64,000 nucleotides of DNA from Sphaerisporangium siamense (GCF_014205275.1 NZ_JACHND010000001.1:4154001-4218000); one strand, 5' to 3'; counted from the stretch's first letter, positions 16,515 through 25,031 are shown. Made by a program: numbers and translations. The notes: generated by a model from the letters alone, not told the origin.

Positions 16515-17053
16515 ACCGCACCTCTGCTTTCGGGCGCAGGGCGGCAGGATTCCGCTGCCGTGCCCTGGAGGACAAGGACGCGGAGTGGGTCCGCCTCCCG
16601 TTGTGCAGAGGCCGGTGCCGCCGCCGTACCACCTCCCCGCCATGGCAGGGCACTGGGCCGTTGCAACCACCTTGGACAGATCGCCGTACCGGACCGCCGC
16701 AAGCTCCTCAAGGGAACCGCGACATGTGGTCACCCCGAACCGATTCGATCCATTGGGGCTGGTGCGGGTCACCAACATCGGTGCGCTCCAAGCGCCATCT
16801 TAAGGGGTACGAGCGACAATCTCCCGATATTCGGTGTCCGCCAGCCGCACCGGTTCACTCGGCGTCTGGGCAGAAATGGACCGGTCACCGGCCGGGGACT
16901 TGCTGAGCTTCGGCCTTCCAAAGTTGTATTGCGCTCGGCGTGTTGTCCTCGCACGCGCTGGCCGTACATCTGCTTCTTGGCGAACTGCGGGTGACGTCGT
17001 AGGCCGCCCGCGAGGCGCGCGTTGTCCCAGCCGTCGAAGGCCATGCGCGGGGT
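16515..17053. other. Region without a supported gene
   Basis: These 539 bp lie upstream of the 14409-16514 gene. Several open frames exist on both strands, but none has a ribosome site with recognisable content. The promoter of the two-gene module is probably within the first 150 bp. The right part borders a Nudix remnant, so some may be decayed coding sequence. Confidence 0.35.
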
Positions 17054-17155
17054 ACCGCCGAGATCGCATGGTGCGACCTCGGCACTGCGGCCGTCCGCGT
17101 GCGCTACCCGTTCCACAAGTCCGTGGAGGCGTACCTGGACGACACTCTGAAGTGA
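17054..17155 (+). pseudogene. Remnant of a Nudix hydrolase C-terminus
   Basis: The frame ending at the TGA 17153-17155 reads AEIAWCD, then RYPFHKSVEAYLDDTLK. This parallels AEVEWCD and PYPFYEPVQAYLDGLL at the end of the intact Nudix gene at 11340-11741. No Nudix box lies upstream, so only the last third survives. Confidence 0.65.
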
Positions 17156-17219
17156 CAGCCGGGAGTGCCTTCTCGCGAGTGGGCGGCCAGCCGGGAGCCG
17201 TCCGCCTATCCTTGGGCCC

Positions 17220-17450
17220 ATGGCCTTCATCGAGGAGCGCGTCGACACCGTCGAGAACGACATCGCGGAGATCAAGGAGACCCTCGGAGCGCACTCCGAG
17301 GTGCTCGCCGGGCACACCCGCTCCCTGACCGCACTGGAGCGGAACACCGCACTGATGCGCGACGACATCGCCGAGCTGAAGGCCGGCCAGATCGAGATCC
17401 GGGACCTGCTCGCTCGCGTCGTCGCACGTCTGGAGGGTGTGCAGGCGTAG
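17220..17450 (+). CDS. Small coiled-coil protein, 76 aa
   Basis: Starts MAFIEERVDTVENDIAEI and is one continuous amphipathic helix with Leu/Ile heptads through ELKAGQIEIRDLLARVVARL, so it should form a coiled coil. A TATCCT -10-like hexamer 7 nt before the ATG and no ribosome site suggest a leaderless transcript. A terminator follows at 17487. No family is named; similar short coiled-coil proteins are common near mobile DNA in actinomycetes. Confidence 0.6.
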   Translation: MAFIEERVDTVENDIAEIKETLGAHSEVLAGHTRSLTALERNTALMRDDIAELKAGQIEIRDLLARVVARLEGVQA

Positions 17451-17486
17451 ACCGCCCATCGCACGCTGATCCGTTAGCCTGACGTT

Positions 17487-17520
17487 GAGAGCCCTGGCGT
17501 GGGGAAGCGCTGGGGCTCTC
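17487..17520. terminator. Hairpin terminator
   Basis: GAGAGCCC (17487-17494) pairs perfectly with GGGCTCTC (17513-17520), with a further GCG-CGC pair inside. It lies 37 bp after the coiled-coil gene. Confidence 0.6.
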
Positions 17521-17585
17521 GCTATGCCGGTAAACCTCACCGCCGGTTGCCACGTCTACTAATCCCACACCGAGGGCCTCACCGG

Positions 17586-17619
17586 CGCCCCGCGCTCCCG
17601 GTACGTGGAGCGCGGGGCG
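17586..17619 (-). terminator. Hairpin terminator
   Basis: A perfect 12-bp stem, CGCCCCGCGCTC (17586-17597) with GAGCGCGGGGCG (17608-17619), and a 10-nt loop. It follows the stop of the leftward 17632-18210 gene by 13 bp. Confidence 0.7.
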
Positions 17620-17631
17620 TTCGAGGGGTGA

Positions 17632-18210
17632 TCAGTCGCCGAGTGTCAGTGTGACCGGGTGGGTCATCTGCTCCCCGGTGTACTGCACGCGGCCGCGGTG
17701 GCTGATCTCGACGGCGTAGAAGGGGTGGCCGGCCTGGACGCCGGTGACGCTGAACAAGAAGATGCACACCCCGCGCTGGTGACTCCACGAGCCGTAGGCG
17801 AGCTCGCCGAGGCCGAGTGTGCGGCCCGACGGGTCGGAGACCACCACCTGGGCGCCCTCGCGAATATCGCTGTACCCGCCCTTGGAGGTGCAGGTGAGGT
17901 CGTTCTCGATGATGGTGCTGTCGCTGCTGAAGCTCACTTCGAGCTGGCCGGTGACGGTCAGCGTGGAGGGCGACGGCGAGGGGGATGGCGACGCGGCGGC
18001 CGGGGCCGAGGCTGCTGCAGGGGCCGGCGTACTGCCCTGGGCGAGCGTGAGGATCGTGTAGGCGGCGCCGACGAGTAGCACCAGAGGCACGGTCACGGCG
18101 AGCACCCATAACAGTGTGCGGCGCCGCGGACGTGGCGGGGGAGGAGGCGGGTGGCCATAGCCCGGTGGCGGGCCGTAGGGGGGTTGCTGGGGGCCGTGCT
18201 GGTAGGCCAT
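17632..18210 (-). CDS. Pro-rich membrane-anchored protein with extracytoplasmic domain
   Basis: A 192-aa protein: Pro/Tyr/Gly-rich cytoplasmic N-terminus (MAYQHGPQQPPYGPPPGYG), one membrane helix at about 33-56 (LWVLAVTVPLVLLVGAAYTIL), a Pro/Ser/Ala linker, then a beta-rich outer domain with two Cys. It is a paralogue in architecture of the 61876-63021 protein: same MAYQ start, same type of C-terminal domain ending in a hydrophobic strand. An AGGAG site precedes the ATG. Function unknown, probably envelope-associated. Confidence 0.7.
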   Translation of the reverse strand: MAYQHGPQQPPYGPPPGYGHPPPPPPRPRRRTLLWVLAVTVPLVLLVGAAYTILTLAQGSTPAPAAASAPAAASPSPSPSPSTLTVTGQLEVSFSSDSTIIENDLTCTSKGGYSDIREGAQVVVSDPSGRTLGLGELAYGSWSHQRGVCIFLFSVTGVQAGHPFYAVEISHRGRVQYTGEQMTHPVTLTLGD

Positions 18211-18459
18211 CGCGGACTCCTGGGGAAAGCCTGGTGGACTTTTCCTGGACGGTCGGTGGACGCGGTGGGGTTACCGTGAGGTGCGTCTGGTGATCGGATT
18301 GTTAGCTCGCAAGGGGTGGGTGAGCCCGCCAGGCGCTAAACTACGGAGAGTGACATGGCTGACGATCCGCTAGATCGCTTAGTGACCACTCGCCTTCGGG
18401 GTTTTCGCTGAAATCCCAGGTGAGAATACGCAAGCGGGTATGTCGTACAGCCCAAACCG

Positions 18460-18507
18460 CCTTACAAGCGAGGGGTCACTGGTTCGAACCCAGTAGCGCC
18501 CACCAGC
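18460..18507 (+). repeat. att core 1: 3' half of tRNA-Val
   Basis: These 48 bp are identical to 31901-31948. They read as the 3' half of a tRNA-Val(UAC): anticodon loop CTTACAA, T arm ACTGG-TTCGAAC-CCAGT, acceptor strand AGCGCCC, discriminator A and an encoded CCA at 18503-18505. The sequence to the left cannot form the 5' half, so this is an attachment site and not a working tRNA. It marks the left boundary of the AICE, 78 bp from the integrase stop. Confidence 0.85.
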
Positions 18508-18513
18508 GAAAAC

Positions 18514-18544
18514 AGCCCCGTCTCCGACCTGGGAAAACGGGGCT
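18514..18544. terminator. Terminator copied with the tRNA 3' end
   Basis: AGCCCCGT (18514-18521) pairs with ACGGGGCT (18537-18544). A related hairpin follows the att core at 31.95 kb and another follows the split core at 44.8 kb, so the terminator accompanies each att copy. Confidence 0.6.
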
Positions 18545-18565
18545 CGTGCCATTACCGTGCCATTA
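18545..18565. repeat. Direct repeats, probable integrase arm sites
   Basis: CGTGCCATTA occurs twice with an 11-bp period (18545-18554 and 18556-18565), next to the integrase 3' end. The same pair occurs at 31800-31820 near att core 2 and at 44843-44863 by the third integrase remnant. Position on both sides of the att cores and helical-turn spacing fit arm-type sites of a tyrosine integrase. Confidence 0.55.
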
Positions 18566-18585
18566 GCTCTCATCGGCGATCTTGC

Positions 18586-19722
18586 TCAGTGACCCCTCGC
18601 CTTGACGGTGAACACGTTTGTGATCTTGCTGTCCATGGCGTCAGCGATCTTACGGTCCGCTTCCGCCGTGCTGTGCTGGTAGATCATCGCCGCGCGTACG
18701 CTGTCGTGTCCCATTCGCTCCATGAGATCGCGAAGGCTCGCCCCGGACCCGGCCGCGAGCGTGTTGCCCGTGTGCCGCAGATCATGGAAGTGCAACCCAG
18801 GTAGGCCGATCTTGCGTGTGGCGTCCGCCCAGTTGGCCGCCCTGCGGAAGTTGCTCCGCCGGAAGATGCCGCCACGGGATCCCGTGAAGATCAGTGCGTC
18901 GTCTCCCGGACTTGTGTACTTCGCAAGGTGATCGTCCAGCGCCGGGATGATCGCCGAGGGGATCGCGACGGTACGCACTCCCGCCCGTGACTTGGGCGGA
19001 CCGACGATCAGCTCTCCGGTGTCCAGCTCGACATGCTGTTGCCGGACGCTGACCGTGCCCGCCGTCAGGTTGAGGTCCATCCGCCGCAGCGCCGCCACCT
19101 CGCCCCATCGAAGGCTCGCGAACGTGGCCAGCAGCACGAGCGCCCGCAGCCGTTCCGGCATCAGATCGGCGAGCTGGAACACCTGCGCGACCGTGAGCAC
19201 CGGCCGTTCCTCCGGCTTCTCCTCGCCGGCGCCTTTGATCCGGCACGGGTTACGCGGGATGATCCGGTCGTCTGCCGCCGTCATCAGCACGGCCCGCAGG
19301 AACCGGTACGACTTCGCCACCTCGGACGCACCCACGCCTTTGCCGACGAGCGTTGCCCGCCATTCCCTGATCACGGCCGTCTCGATCTTGCCGAGAGCCA
19401 CGTTGCCGAGATAGGGAATGAGGTACCGCCGCAGCAGCCCCCGGTAGATCTCGACCGTACGAGGCCGGAGGTTCGCCCGCTCCTTGATCCACTTCTCGGC
19501 GTACTCGCCGAGCTTGACTTTCGCCCGCTGAGGGTCGGTCCAGTCACCAGTGACGAGCTTTGCTTCCACGAGCGCGAGCGCCTTGTCCGCGTCCCGCTCG
19601 GTGGCATAGGTGGCGTCACCGGTACGCATCCGCCCGTCCGGTCCGGGATAGCGGATCTGGAACCGGCCGGACGGCAGCTTGCGGATACTGCCGAAACGGC
19701 GTCGTCCCTCCCTGTTGGCCAT
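18586..19722 (-). CDS. int: Tyrosine site-specific integrase of the AICE
   Basis: A 378-aa tyrosine recombinase. N-terminal arm-binding region, SAM-like core-binding domain (about 70-155), catalytic domain with Arg205 (SLRWGEVAAL), His313/Arg316 (HDLRHT), His339 (MGHDSV) and nucleophile Tyr348 (MIYQHS). Its 3' end abuts att core 1, the usual arrangement in pSAM2-type elements that insert into tRNA 3' ends. The rep stop and int start share a base (TGATG), so int is expressed with rep. A second, truncated relative is at 44861-45064. Confidence 0.93.
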   Translation of the reverse strand: MANREGRRRFGSIRKLPSGRFQIRYPGPDGRMRTGDATYATERDADKALALVEAKLVTGDWTDPQRAKVKLGEYAEKWIKERANLRPRTVEIYRGLLRRYLIPYLGNVALGKIETAVIREWRATLVGKGVGASEVAKSYRFLRAVLMTAADDRIIPRNPCRIKGAGEEKPEERPVLTVAQVFQLADLMPERLRALVLLATFASLRWGEVAALRRMDLNLTAGTVSVRQQHVELDTGELIVGPPKSRAGVRTVAIPSAIIPALDDHLAKYTSPGDDALIFTGSRGGIFRRSNFRRAANWADATRKIGLPGLHFHDLRHTGNTLAAGSGASLRDLMERMGHDSVRAAMIYQHSTAEADRKIADAMDSKITNVFTVKARGH

Positions 19723-21386
19723 CAGGCAGCCCTCCCCGTTGCCGAAAGATCTTCGATGGGTCGTCCGTCTGCGCGTGCTTGGGCTTGCTGGAGTGCGGTT
19801 CGCCAGCGTTGCCGGTTGGCGATCTCTTTTAGGAGCCGTTCGGCCAGGGGAGGCACGTCATGATCGGCGGGGGTTACGACTCGCCAGAGGTACCGGTGTG
19901 GTTCTACGGGCCGCGCCTGGTCATCGGTTGCCGAAAGGCCGAGCTGTTCCAGCACCCAGGCCCGGCGATCCTGCTTGTGCTCGGCCAGGGTCTTGCCCGA
20001 CCACTTGCGCGAGACCAGGACCCGCCGACCCGCATAGCCGAGATGCTCGGGCTTATGTGCCTTGGACCGACACGAGCCCGGCCGCATCCCTGCCTTGGCT
20101 CCTTTGGGCTGCACGCCGTAGCGCAGCCAGTTCGAGCAACTCGGCGCGCACGGCTCGTAGCGAAGCACGTTCATCAGCCGTTCGACGTGCGCCCGCTGAG
20201 CGTCACTCGTGGCCTCGTGGCACTCGGTCAGTGATTTCGTGAGGTACTTGGTCAGGTAGTGCAGCCCGAGGTCGGCACCGGGCGATCCGGCGACCACGCC
20301 CTTGACGTCGACTTGTTCCCCTAGACGCACCACGTGGAAGGGCTGAGCGGCTTCGTCGGCGTCGAGCAGGTCGAGCGCCTGATCCCAGGTGGGCAGCACC
20401 TCACCGGTTCTCGGGTCGAGATAGTCGCCGGCCTGGCCGTCGCCGAGGTCGTCGGTGACCCACACGGGCAGGTGGTCACCCTCGAAACGGACCACGTCGC
20501 CCGATGGCCACCACACCTGATGGTAGGTGGCTGCCGCCACGGCCTTCACTTCAGCGCGGGGCATGGTGCCGCGTACGGCCATGTGCAGATGGGGCGCCAG
20601 CCGCCTTTGCGGTTCGACGGTGGCGAAGTACTGCACGTCATAGCCCGCCACACGGCGAAGGTTCTGCACAAAGCGATCTACCACCTTGGGGAAGTGGATC
20701 GCATCACGCGCGGCGCGCACGTAGTCATAGGTGGAGGGGTCGACCGGTGTGCCGTCGTGACGGACCTTGCCGTAGCTGTCGCAGGTCAAGGTGATGAACA
20801 GCGACGGCCGGTGGATGCGCCCGTCCGGTGCGGTGAAGGTGCGTCCAACGGTGCGGTTCTCGCGTTGCCGCTTGGGCAGGTCGGGAGCGTCCTGCCTGCG
20901 ACGGGTCGACCGAGTGCGCCGCGGCTTGCCCTCTCCGGGGATCACGCTGCCACGGACCCCGGACGCGGCCAACTCGTCCTCTAACGTGGTGATGACCTCA
21001 TCCCAGATCGCCACGTCTCCACCGATCTCCTCCTCCAGTTCCCGGAGCACGTGAGCATCGGCGCGTTCCTCGACGAGCCAAAGCTGACGGTCGTTTGGTT
21101 CGGCGGGTCCGGCGACCGGTTCGGCCTCCAGATGCCAGCCCTCGCGGCATTGGGCCCTACGGAGCTGGACCGCCCGGTTGGCGCACGGCTCACACTTGCT
21201 CGCCAGCGTGGCACCGCAGGGAATGTTGATGACCTCGGTCTTGCCGGTCTGGACGTCGGTGCGCTTGACCGGGATGGGCTGGACGCACACGCCGTGTTGC
21301 TTGGCGACCTCCTTGATGACGTCCAGAGCCAGCGGCATCGAGGAGCGTACGGCCCGGGGGAGACGGCGGTCGTTCGGGTTGGTCAC
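19722..21386 (-). CDS. RepSA-like replication initiator
   Basis: A 554-aa protein of the actinomycete RepSA family that drives rolling-circle-type replication of pSAM2-like elements. Seen here: Cys57, Cys65 and Cys68 (CGATLASKCEPC), a putative zinc site near the N-terminus; LFITLTCDSYG and RRLAPHLHMAVRG, the latter an HUH-like motif with His-x-His; and a conserved HYLTKYLTKSL segment. GTG start at 21386 overlaps the previous stop. Replication after excision would supply the circular transfer substrate. Confidence 0.87.
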   Translation of the reverse strand: MTNPNDRRLPRAVRSSMPLALDVIKEVAKQHGVCVQPIPVKRTDVQTGKTEVINIPCGATLASKCEPCANRAVQLRRAQCREGWHLEAEPVAGPAEPNDRQLWLVEERADAHVLRELEEEIGGDVAIWDEVITTLEDELAASGVRGSVIPGEGKPRRTRSTRRRQDAPDLPKRQRENRTVGRTFTAPDGRIHRPSLFITLTCDSYGKVRHDGTPVDPSTYDYVRAARDAIHFPKVVDRFVQNLRRVAGYDVQYFATVEPQRRLAPHLHMAVRGTMPRAEVKAVAAATYHQVWWPSGDVVRFEGDHLPVWVTDDLGDGQAGDYLDPRTGEVLPTWDQALDLLDADEAAQPFHVVRLGEQVDVKGVVAGSPGADLGLHYLTKYLTKSLTECHEATSDAQRAHVERLMNVLRYEPCAPSCSNWLRYGVQPKGAKAGMRPGSCRSKAHKPEHLGYAGRRVLVSRKWSGKTLAEHKQDRRAWVLEQLGLSATDDQARPVEPHRYLWRVVTPADHDVPPLAERLLKEIANRQRWRTALQQAQARADGRPIEDLSATGRAA

Positions 21387-21541
21387 GCGGCCTCACCGCC
21401 GTCCTCTACTGGGAGCGTGATGGCGGTCTGGCCGCACTCACGGCATTCGACCAGGCCCCGCACCGGGTCCAGCCACAGCACGTCGCGGCAGCGGCATACC
21501 TCGCAGCACAGGCCGACCAGGAGGTGAACCAGCTTGGTCAT
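21383..21541 (-). CDS. Small double zinc-knuckle protein, 52 aa
   Basis: ATG at 21541 overlaps the translocase stop and its TGA overlaps the rep start, so this short frame is coupled at both ends. Sequence MTKLVHLLVGLCCEVCRC and CRECGQ give C-x2-C pairs for one zinc ribbon. Equivalent small proteins sit between tra and rep in other AICEs. Function unknown. Confidence 0.7.
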   Translation of the reverse strand: MTKLVHLLVGLCCEVCRCRDVLWLDPVRGLVECRECGQTAITLPVEDGGEAA

Positions 21542-22962
21542 CGGTCCTCACCCGCCCCCGCGAACTCGGCCACCATGGCGCGGATGTCGATGTCGGAGAC
21601 GTAGGCCGCGCGGACCCGGATGGGTTCGGGGGAGGCTTCCAGCCGCACGTAGCCCACCCCGGCACCTACGGCCGGGTTCGAGGAGATCTGATCAGCGAGC
21701 GCGCCACGGTCCCGCGCACCGTCGCCGAGCACTAGATCCACCTGTGAGGGCTCGTCGAGCCGTAGGGCGATCTTGTCTGGGAACAGGTTGCGGATGTTGA
21801 GGACCTCCTTACGCGGGTCCTGCAAGGCGGCCAGGACGCCGACGCCCACCGCACGGCCCTGTGTGGTCAGGGTGGCCAGTGCGGAGGTGATGCGCTCTTT
21901 GAGCTTGCGGTCCGTCTGGTAGGCGGTCAGGAACGCCACCTCGTCCACCACCACCAGGACGAAGGGGTCCTGCACGGTAGGGACGTGGTTGCGTTGGTTG
22001 CCCGCGAATCGGCCCGCGCGTTCCTGCATGACCTTGACGGCCAGCTCCAGCAGCTCGGCGCACGCTTCGGGACTTGCCGCGTACCTGTCCCGGAACAACT
22101 CGCGGCCATAGGACAGCTCCATGAGCTTGGGGTCCAGCGCCCAGACCTCGGCCAGCCCAGCCGCCGTCGCCGGGAGTAAGCCGCGGATGGCCGACCACAG
22201 CCATGAGCCCTTCCCGGCAACGGTCGCGCCGGCCACCAGGACGTGAGTGCCGTGGAGCTTGAGCAGGTACGGCGATCCGTCCTCACACAGGCCGATCGGG
22301 AGGGCACCGACCTGGGCGGCGTCGGAGACGGGCATCGCCGCGATCGGGGTTGCCAGCACATCGCGCTGAGGGAAGACGAGGATGACCCGGCCGGGCTTGG
22401 CGAGCTTGACGCGGCATTCAGGCGCGGCGAACCCGTGGGCGAGGTTGTCGGCTCGATCCTGCCACTCGGCCGCGGACTGTCCCGACAGCATCTTCACCGT
22501 GACCAGGTCGGCCATGGGGGTGGAGGTGACTTTGAGCAGGCGGGGCAGGTATTCGCGTCCGCCGATGTGCTTGGCCAGGCCGGAGACGGCCATGACGGGT
22601 TGCCAGTGCCGCCGGTAGATCCACATCCACCGCCACCACGCCCGCAGCCGAAGCCCCGCCCACGCCGAGTAGGACACCGGTTCGGCCAGCCGCCACCCGG
22701 CAAGCGCCGAGGCGGTCGCGACGACGGCCACGAGGGCGACGCGCCAGCCGTACACCACCCATAATCCCGCAGGGACGGCGACGGCCAGGCAAGCGACGGG
22801 GTGACGCCACACCATCCGCATCAGCCCTGCGATCGTGCGGAGGGCGATCACGGCGATGGTGAAGATGGCCGGGGTGTTGACGACGGTGGGGCGGAATACC
22901 AGGGAGTCGGGGGCGGTGGAGACGATGTCGCGGGTGTAGTCGCCGGGGAGTTTGCGCAGCAT
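21538..22962 (-). CDS. TraSA-type FtsK/SpoIIIE translocase
   Basis: A 474-aa conjugal translocase starting at ATG 22962 (MLRKLPGDYT) with an AAGAGG site. Two or three membrane helices (about 30-50, 55-72, 74-90) precede an FtsK ATPase domain with Walker A GATVAGKGS (245-253), where GKG replaces the common GKS/T as in the TraSA group, and Walker B LVVVDE (336-341). The long C-terminal DNA-recognition wing of FtsK is absent. It should pump the excised element to recipient hyphae. Confidence 0.9.
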   Translation of the reverse strand: MLRKLPGDYTRDIVSTAPDSLVFRPTVVNTPAIFTIAVIALRTIAGLMRMVWRHPVACLAVAVPAGLWVVYGWRVALVAVVATASALAGWRLAEPVSYSAWAGLRLRAWWRWMWIYRRHWQPVMAVSGLAKHIGGREYLPRLLKVTSTPMADLVTVKMLSGQSAAEWQDRADNLAHGFAAPECRVKLAKPGRVILVFPQRDVLATPIAAMPVSDAAQVGALPIGLCEDGSPYLLKLHGTHVLVAGATVAGKGSWLWSAIRGLLPATAAGLAEVWALDPKLMELSYGRELFRDRYAASPEACAELLELAVKVMQERAGRFAGNQRNHVPTVQDPFVLVVVDEVAFLTAYQTDRKLKERITSALATLTTQGRAVGVGVLAALQDPRKEVLNIRNLFPDKIALRLDEPSQVDLVLGDGARDRGALADQISSNPAVGAGVGYVRLEASPEPIRVRAAYVSDIDIRAMVAEFAGAGEDR

Positions 22963-23059
22963 AAACTGATCGCCTCTTCTCGTGATGTGAGAGTCGATGG
23001 GGAGAGAAGTGCGGGGGCCGCCGGAAGTTGCCGCTTCCAGCGGCCCCACCCGAAACCGG

Positions 23060-23416
23060 TCAGGCCGCCTTGCCGGGTGCCGTCTGATCGGTGACCAGGT
23101 CTACTGGGTCGCCCTGGTCGGTCGTGTCGGTCTTGTCCGCGTGCTGGTCGCGCAGTCGCTCGCAGTCGGCCAGGAACCGCGCCGCCGCCTCGAACAGCGA
23201 CCGGGCGAAGGTGACGTGCGCGTCGGTGATCACGGTGTCCTGGGTGGTGCCGATGGTGACGTGCGCGTCGCAGTGGTCGATGCCGATGAAGGCGTGCGGG
23301 TCGTTCCCGGCCGGGTAGTAGTGGACGCTCGCGTGCTGGTCGGGGTAGATGCTGACCCCCACGCGCGGGGACTGCCCGGGGTGCATGCTGATCGTGGTGT
23401 AGCTGTAGCCGCTCAC
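23060..23416 (-). CDS. AICE accessory protein, 118 aa
   Basis: The GTG at 23416 overlaps the previous stop. Beta-rich N-terminus (VSGYSYTTISMHPGQ, YPDQHASVHYYP) and helical C-terminus (FARSLFEAAARFLADCERL). No known domain. Coupled with the 23413-23688 gene and placed between pra-like and tra genes. Inferred to be an element-specific accessory protein. Confidence 0.6.
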   Translation of the reverse strand: MSGYSYTTISMHPGQSPRVGVSIYPDQHASVHYYPAGNDPHAFIGIDHCDAHVTIGTTQDTVITDAHVTFARSLFEAAARFLADCERLRDQHADKTDTTDQGDPVDLVTDQTAPGKAA

Positions 23417-23688
23417 GCCGCTTCCTCCCGCCGGTCGGCCTGCTGGGTGTGGTGGAGCCGTTCGACCTCCAGGGCGAAGGCGTGCGCCTGCTCGGCCAGC
23501 TCCCGGGCGAACACCCGCACCGCGTCGTCCACCCACGTGGCGGGAAGCACGATCTTCACCACGCTCGACCCGGTGGGGATCTCCAAGATGGGGGTGCGGT
23601 CGGGGTAGGTGTGGCAGTCGGCCGCGCCCCGGCCCTGGATGTGCAGGAAGGTCTGTGTCCAGGACACTCCGGACCGGCGGGGCGTCAC
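23413..23688 (-). CDS. AICE accessory protein, 91 aa
   Basis: Starts at GTG 23688, overlapping the pra-like stop. Beta segment ILEIPTGSSVVKIVLPA followed by an amphipathic helix FARELAEQAHAFALEVERL. Its layout (strands then a helix with FAREL-type core) resembles that of the next protein, so the two may be related by duplication. Function unknown. Confidence 0.6.
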   Translation of the reverse strand: MTPRRSGVSWTQTFLHIQGRGAADCHTYPDRTPILEIPTGSSVVKIVLPATWVDDAVRVFARELAEQAHAFALEVERLHHTQQADRREEAA

Positions 23689-24116
23689 GCCGCGTCCTTG
23701 CTACTGGCGACAGGGCCCGGGGCCGAGGGCTTGCCGGCGGGGCGAGGTGCGCGCATCTCCCGGGCCCGGATCGAGTACGCGAGGCGGCCGGTGGCCTGGT
23801 GGACATATGGGGTGACGGTCATGCCGTCGAACTCCACCGGGGTGAACGGCAGCCCGCTGGTCGAGGCCGGGGGAACCGGCTGGACGGGGGCGAGGATCTT
23901 GATCGACACCGTCTTCTGCGCGGCCTTGACCACCGGGTCGGCGTCCATCACCGCCACCTGCCAGACCAGCTCACCGCTGATCTTGTCCCGCGCCTGGACG
24001 AACTTACCTCCCGTGGAGGCTTCGAAGTCCTTGACCGGTTCGACTTCGCCGACGATGTAGCAGCCCAGCGGGAACACCTGCGTGAACCCGACCGGGATCG
24101 GTCCCTGTAGTGCCAT
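23685..24116 (-). CDS. Pra-like replication/integration/excision activator
   Basis: A 143-aa protein with the family pattern MALQGPIPVGFTQVFPLGCY, GEVEPVKDFEAS and ELVWQVAVMDADP, as in proteins annotated plasmid replication, integration and excision activator (Pra of pSAM2). Pra turns on the rep-xis-int set. An AAGGGAG site precedes the ATG at 24116. The 145-bp upstream gap carries two palindromes of the GntR/KorSA type, matching pSAM2 logic in which KorSA represses pra. Confidence 0.78.
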   Translation of the reverse strand: MALQGPIPVGFTQVFPLGCYIVGEVEPVKDFEASTGGKFVQARDKISGELVWQVAVMDADPVVKAAQKTVSIKILAPVQPVPPASTSGLPFTPVEFDGMTVTPYVHQATGRLAYSIRAREMRAPRPAGKPSAPGPVASSKDAA

Positions 24117-24151
24117 GGTGGTGGAGTCTCCCTTCTCATCCGCTCAGCCAT

Positions 24152-24165
24152 CTTGACTGGCCAAG
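24152..24165. promoter_or_regulatory. KorSA-type operator 1
   Basis: CTTGACTGGCCAAG, a CTTG-N6-CAAG palindrome, 36 bp upstream of the pra-like gene. Operator 2 at 24195 is the same motif on the opposite strand with one change. Confidence 0.65.
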
Positions 24166-24187
24166 CTGTCTGACTCCAGTAAACGCG

Positions 24188-24224
24188 AAACCCGCTTGGC
24201 TAGTCAAGCAAACCAAGCGGGTTT
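24188..24224 (-). terminator. Terminator of the GntR gene
   Basis: A perfect 12-bp stem: AAACCCGCTTGG (24188-24199) with CCAAGCGGGTTT (24213-24224), 13-nt loop. It is 36 bp beyond the stop of the leftward regulator gene and upstream of the pra-like gene. Confidence 0.65.
24195..24208. promoter_or_regulatory. KorSA-type operator 2
   Basis: CTTGGCTAGTCAAG; read on the other strand it differs from operator 1 at one base. It sits partly in the loop of the 24188-24224 hairpin, so repressor binding and termination share the site. Confidence 0.6.
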
Positions 24225-24260
24225 GATGTTGAAGCTACAAATTCCCTGATGGGGCTAGGG

Positions 24261-24992
24261 CTAGCGGATCGGATAGGCGTCTTCCAGCTCGTGACGATCG
24301 CCTGGCAGCACCGTCTGAAGGACGACCCAGGGCTTGCCCGTGGCGTCACAGGCCACCGCGTACAGATCCAGCAGCGCAGCGGAGGCGGTGACACCGAGCA
24401 GGTCGCGTTCCTCCTTGGTGGGGTTGCGCGCGGTGAGGTGCTCGATGATGTGATCCAGCCCCACCCCGGCCGCCGACTCCACCAGTCGGCGCACCCCTTG
24501 CGGCAACTCCTCGGACGCCGCAAGCGCGCTGCCCTCGGCCACCTGTGCGGGCAGCCACGCGGACACGATCTCCGAAGGCTGGTCCCCCTGAAGCACCACC
24601 GTCTTGCGCAGCACCACCGAGGCGGCGCCGTCGATGCCGAGATAGGAGGCGATCCGCCGGGGCGCCTTGACCAGCCCCACCAACACCAGCCGGGTAGTGG
24701 CCGGGATCTCTTTGCGATCCAGCAGTTCCCGCCCCGTCCGCGGATGCCCCCCGGCGGCCAGCGCGGGCCGGCCCCGTACAAAGCGCCCCTTGCCCTGCTG
24801 GGTGATGATCCACCCGTTATCCCGCAAGACCCCAAGCGCCTTGACCACGGTGGGCCGGGCCATGCCGAACTCGGCCATCAACTGATGCTCGCTCGGCAGC
24901 GGTGAGCCGGGCGGGTACTCGCCGGACTCGATCCGCCGTTCCATCTCGGCGATCAGTTGCGCGTACTTGGGGGGCGTGTACTCGAACGACAT
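24261..24992 (-). CDS. GntR-family repressor with UTRA domain (KorSA-like)
   Basis: A 243-aa protein: winged HTH at about 8-75 (MERRIESGEYPPGSPLPSE, MARPTVVKALGVLRDNGW) and a UTRA ligand domain thereafter. In pSAM2-type AICEs KorSA, of this class, represses pra and itself to keep the element integrated. Matching palindromes lie before the pra-like gene and, in weaker form, at 25014-25031 just upstream of this gene's own start, supporting autoregulation. The ligand is unknown. Confidence 0.85.
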   Translation of the reverse strand: MSFEYTPPKYAQLIAEMERRIESGEYPPGSPLPSEHQLMAEFGMARPTVVKALGVLRDNGWIITQQGKGRFVRGRPALAAGGHPRTGRELLDRKEIPATTRLVLVGLVKAPRRIASYLGIDGAASVVLRKTVVLQGDQPSEIVSAWLPAQVAEGSALAASEELPQGVRRLVESAAGVGLDHIIEHLTARNPTKEERDLLGVTASAALLDLYAVACDATGKPWVVLQTVLPGDRHELEDAYPIR

Positions 24993-25013
24993 CCCGGAGA
25001 CCCTCGCATTCAG

Positions 25014-25031
25014 CTTGCCTGCCTAACCAAG
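25014..25031. promoter_or_regulatory. Putative autoregulatory operator of the GntR gene
   Basis: CTTGCCTGCCTAACCAAG, 22 bp upstream of the GntR start. Read from the right, CTTGGTTAGGCAGG matches operator 2 at 11 of 14 positions. Confidence 0.5.

Noticed and set aside
16515-16778. Longer start for the 701-aa protein
   Set aside because: The ATG at 16514 has an AGAGGTG site, whereas the upstream extension is Gly/Pro-rich and lacks one.
18430-18505. Complete tRNA-Val gene at att core 1
   Set aside because: The 5' acceptor strand (GGGCGCT expected) and D arm are absent, so only the 3' half exists.
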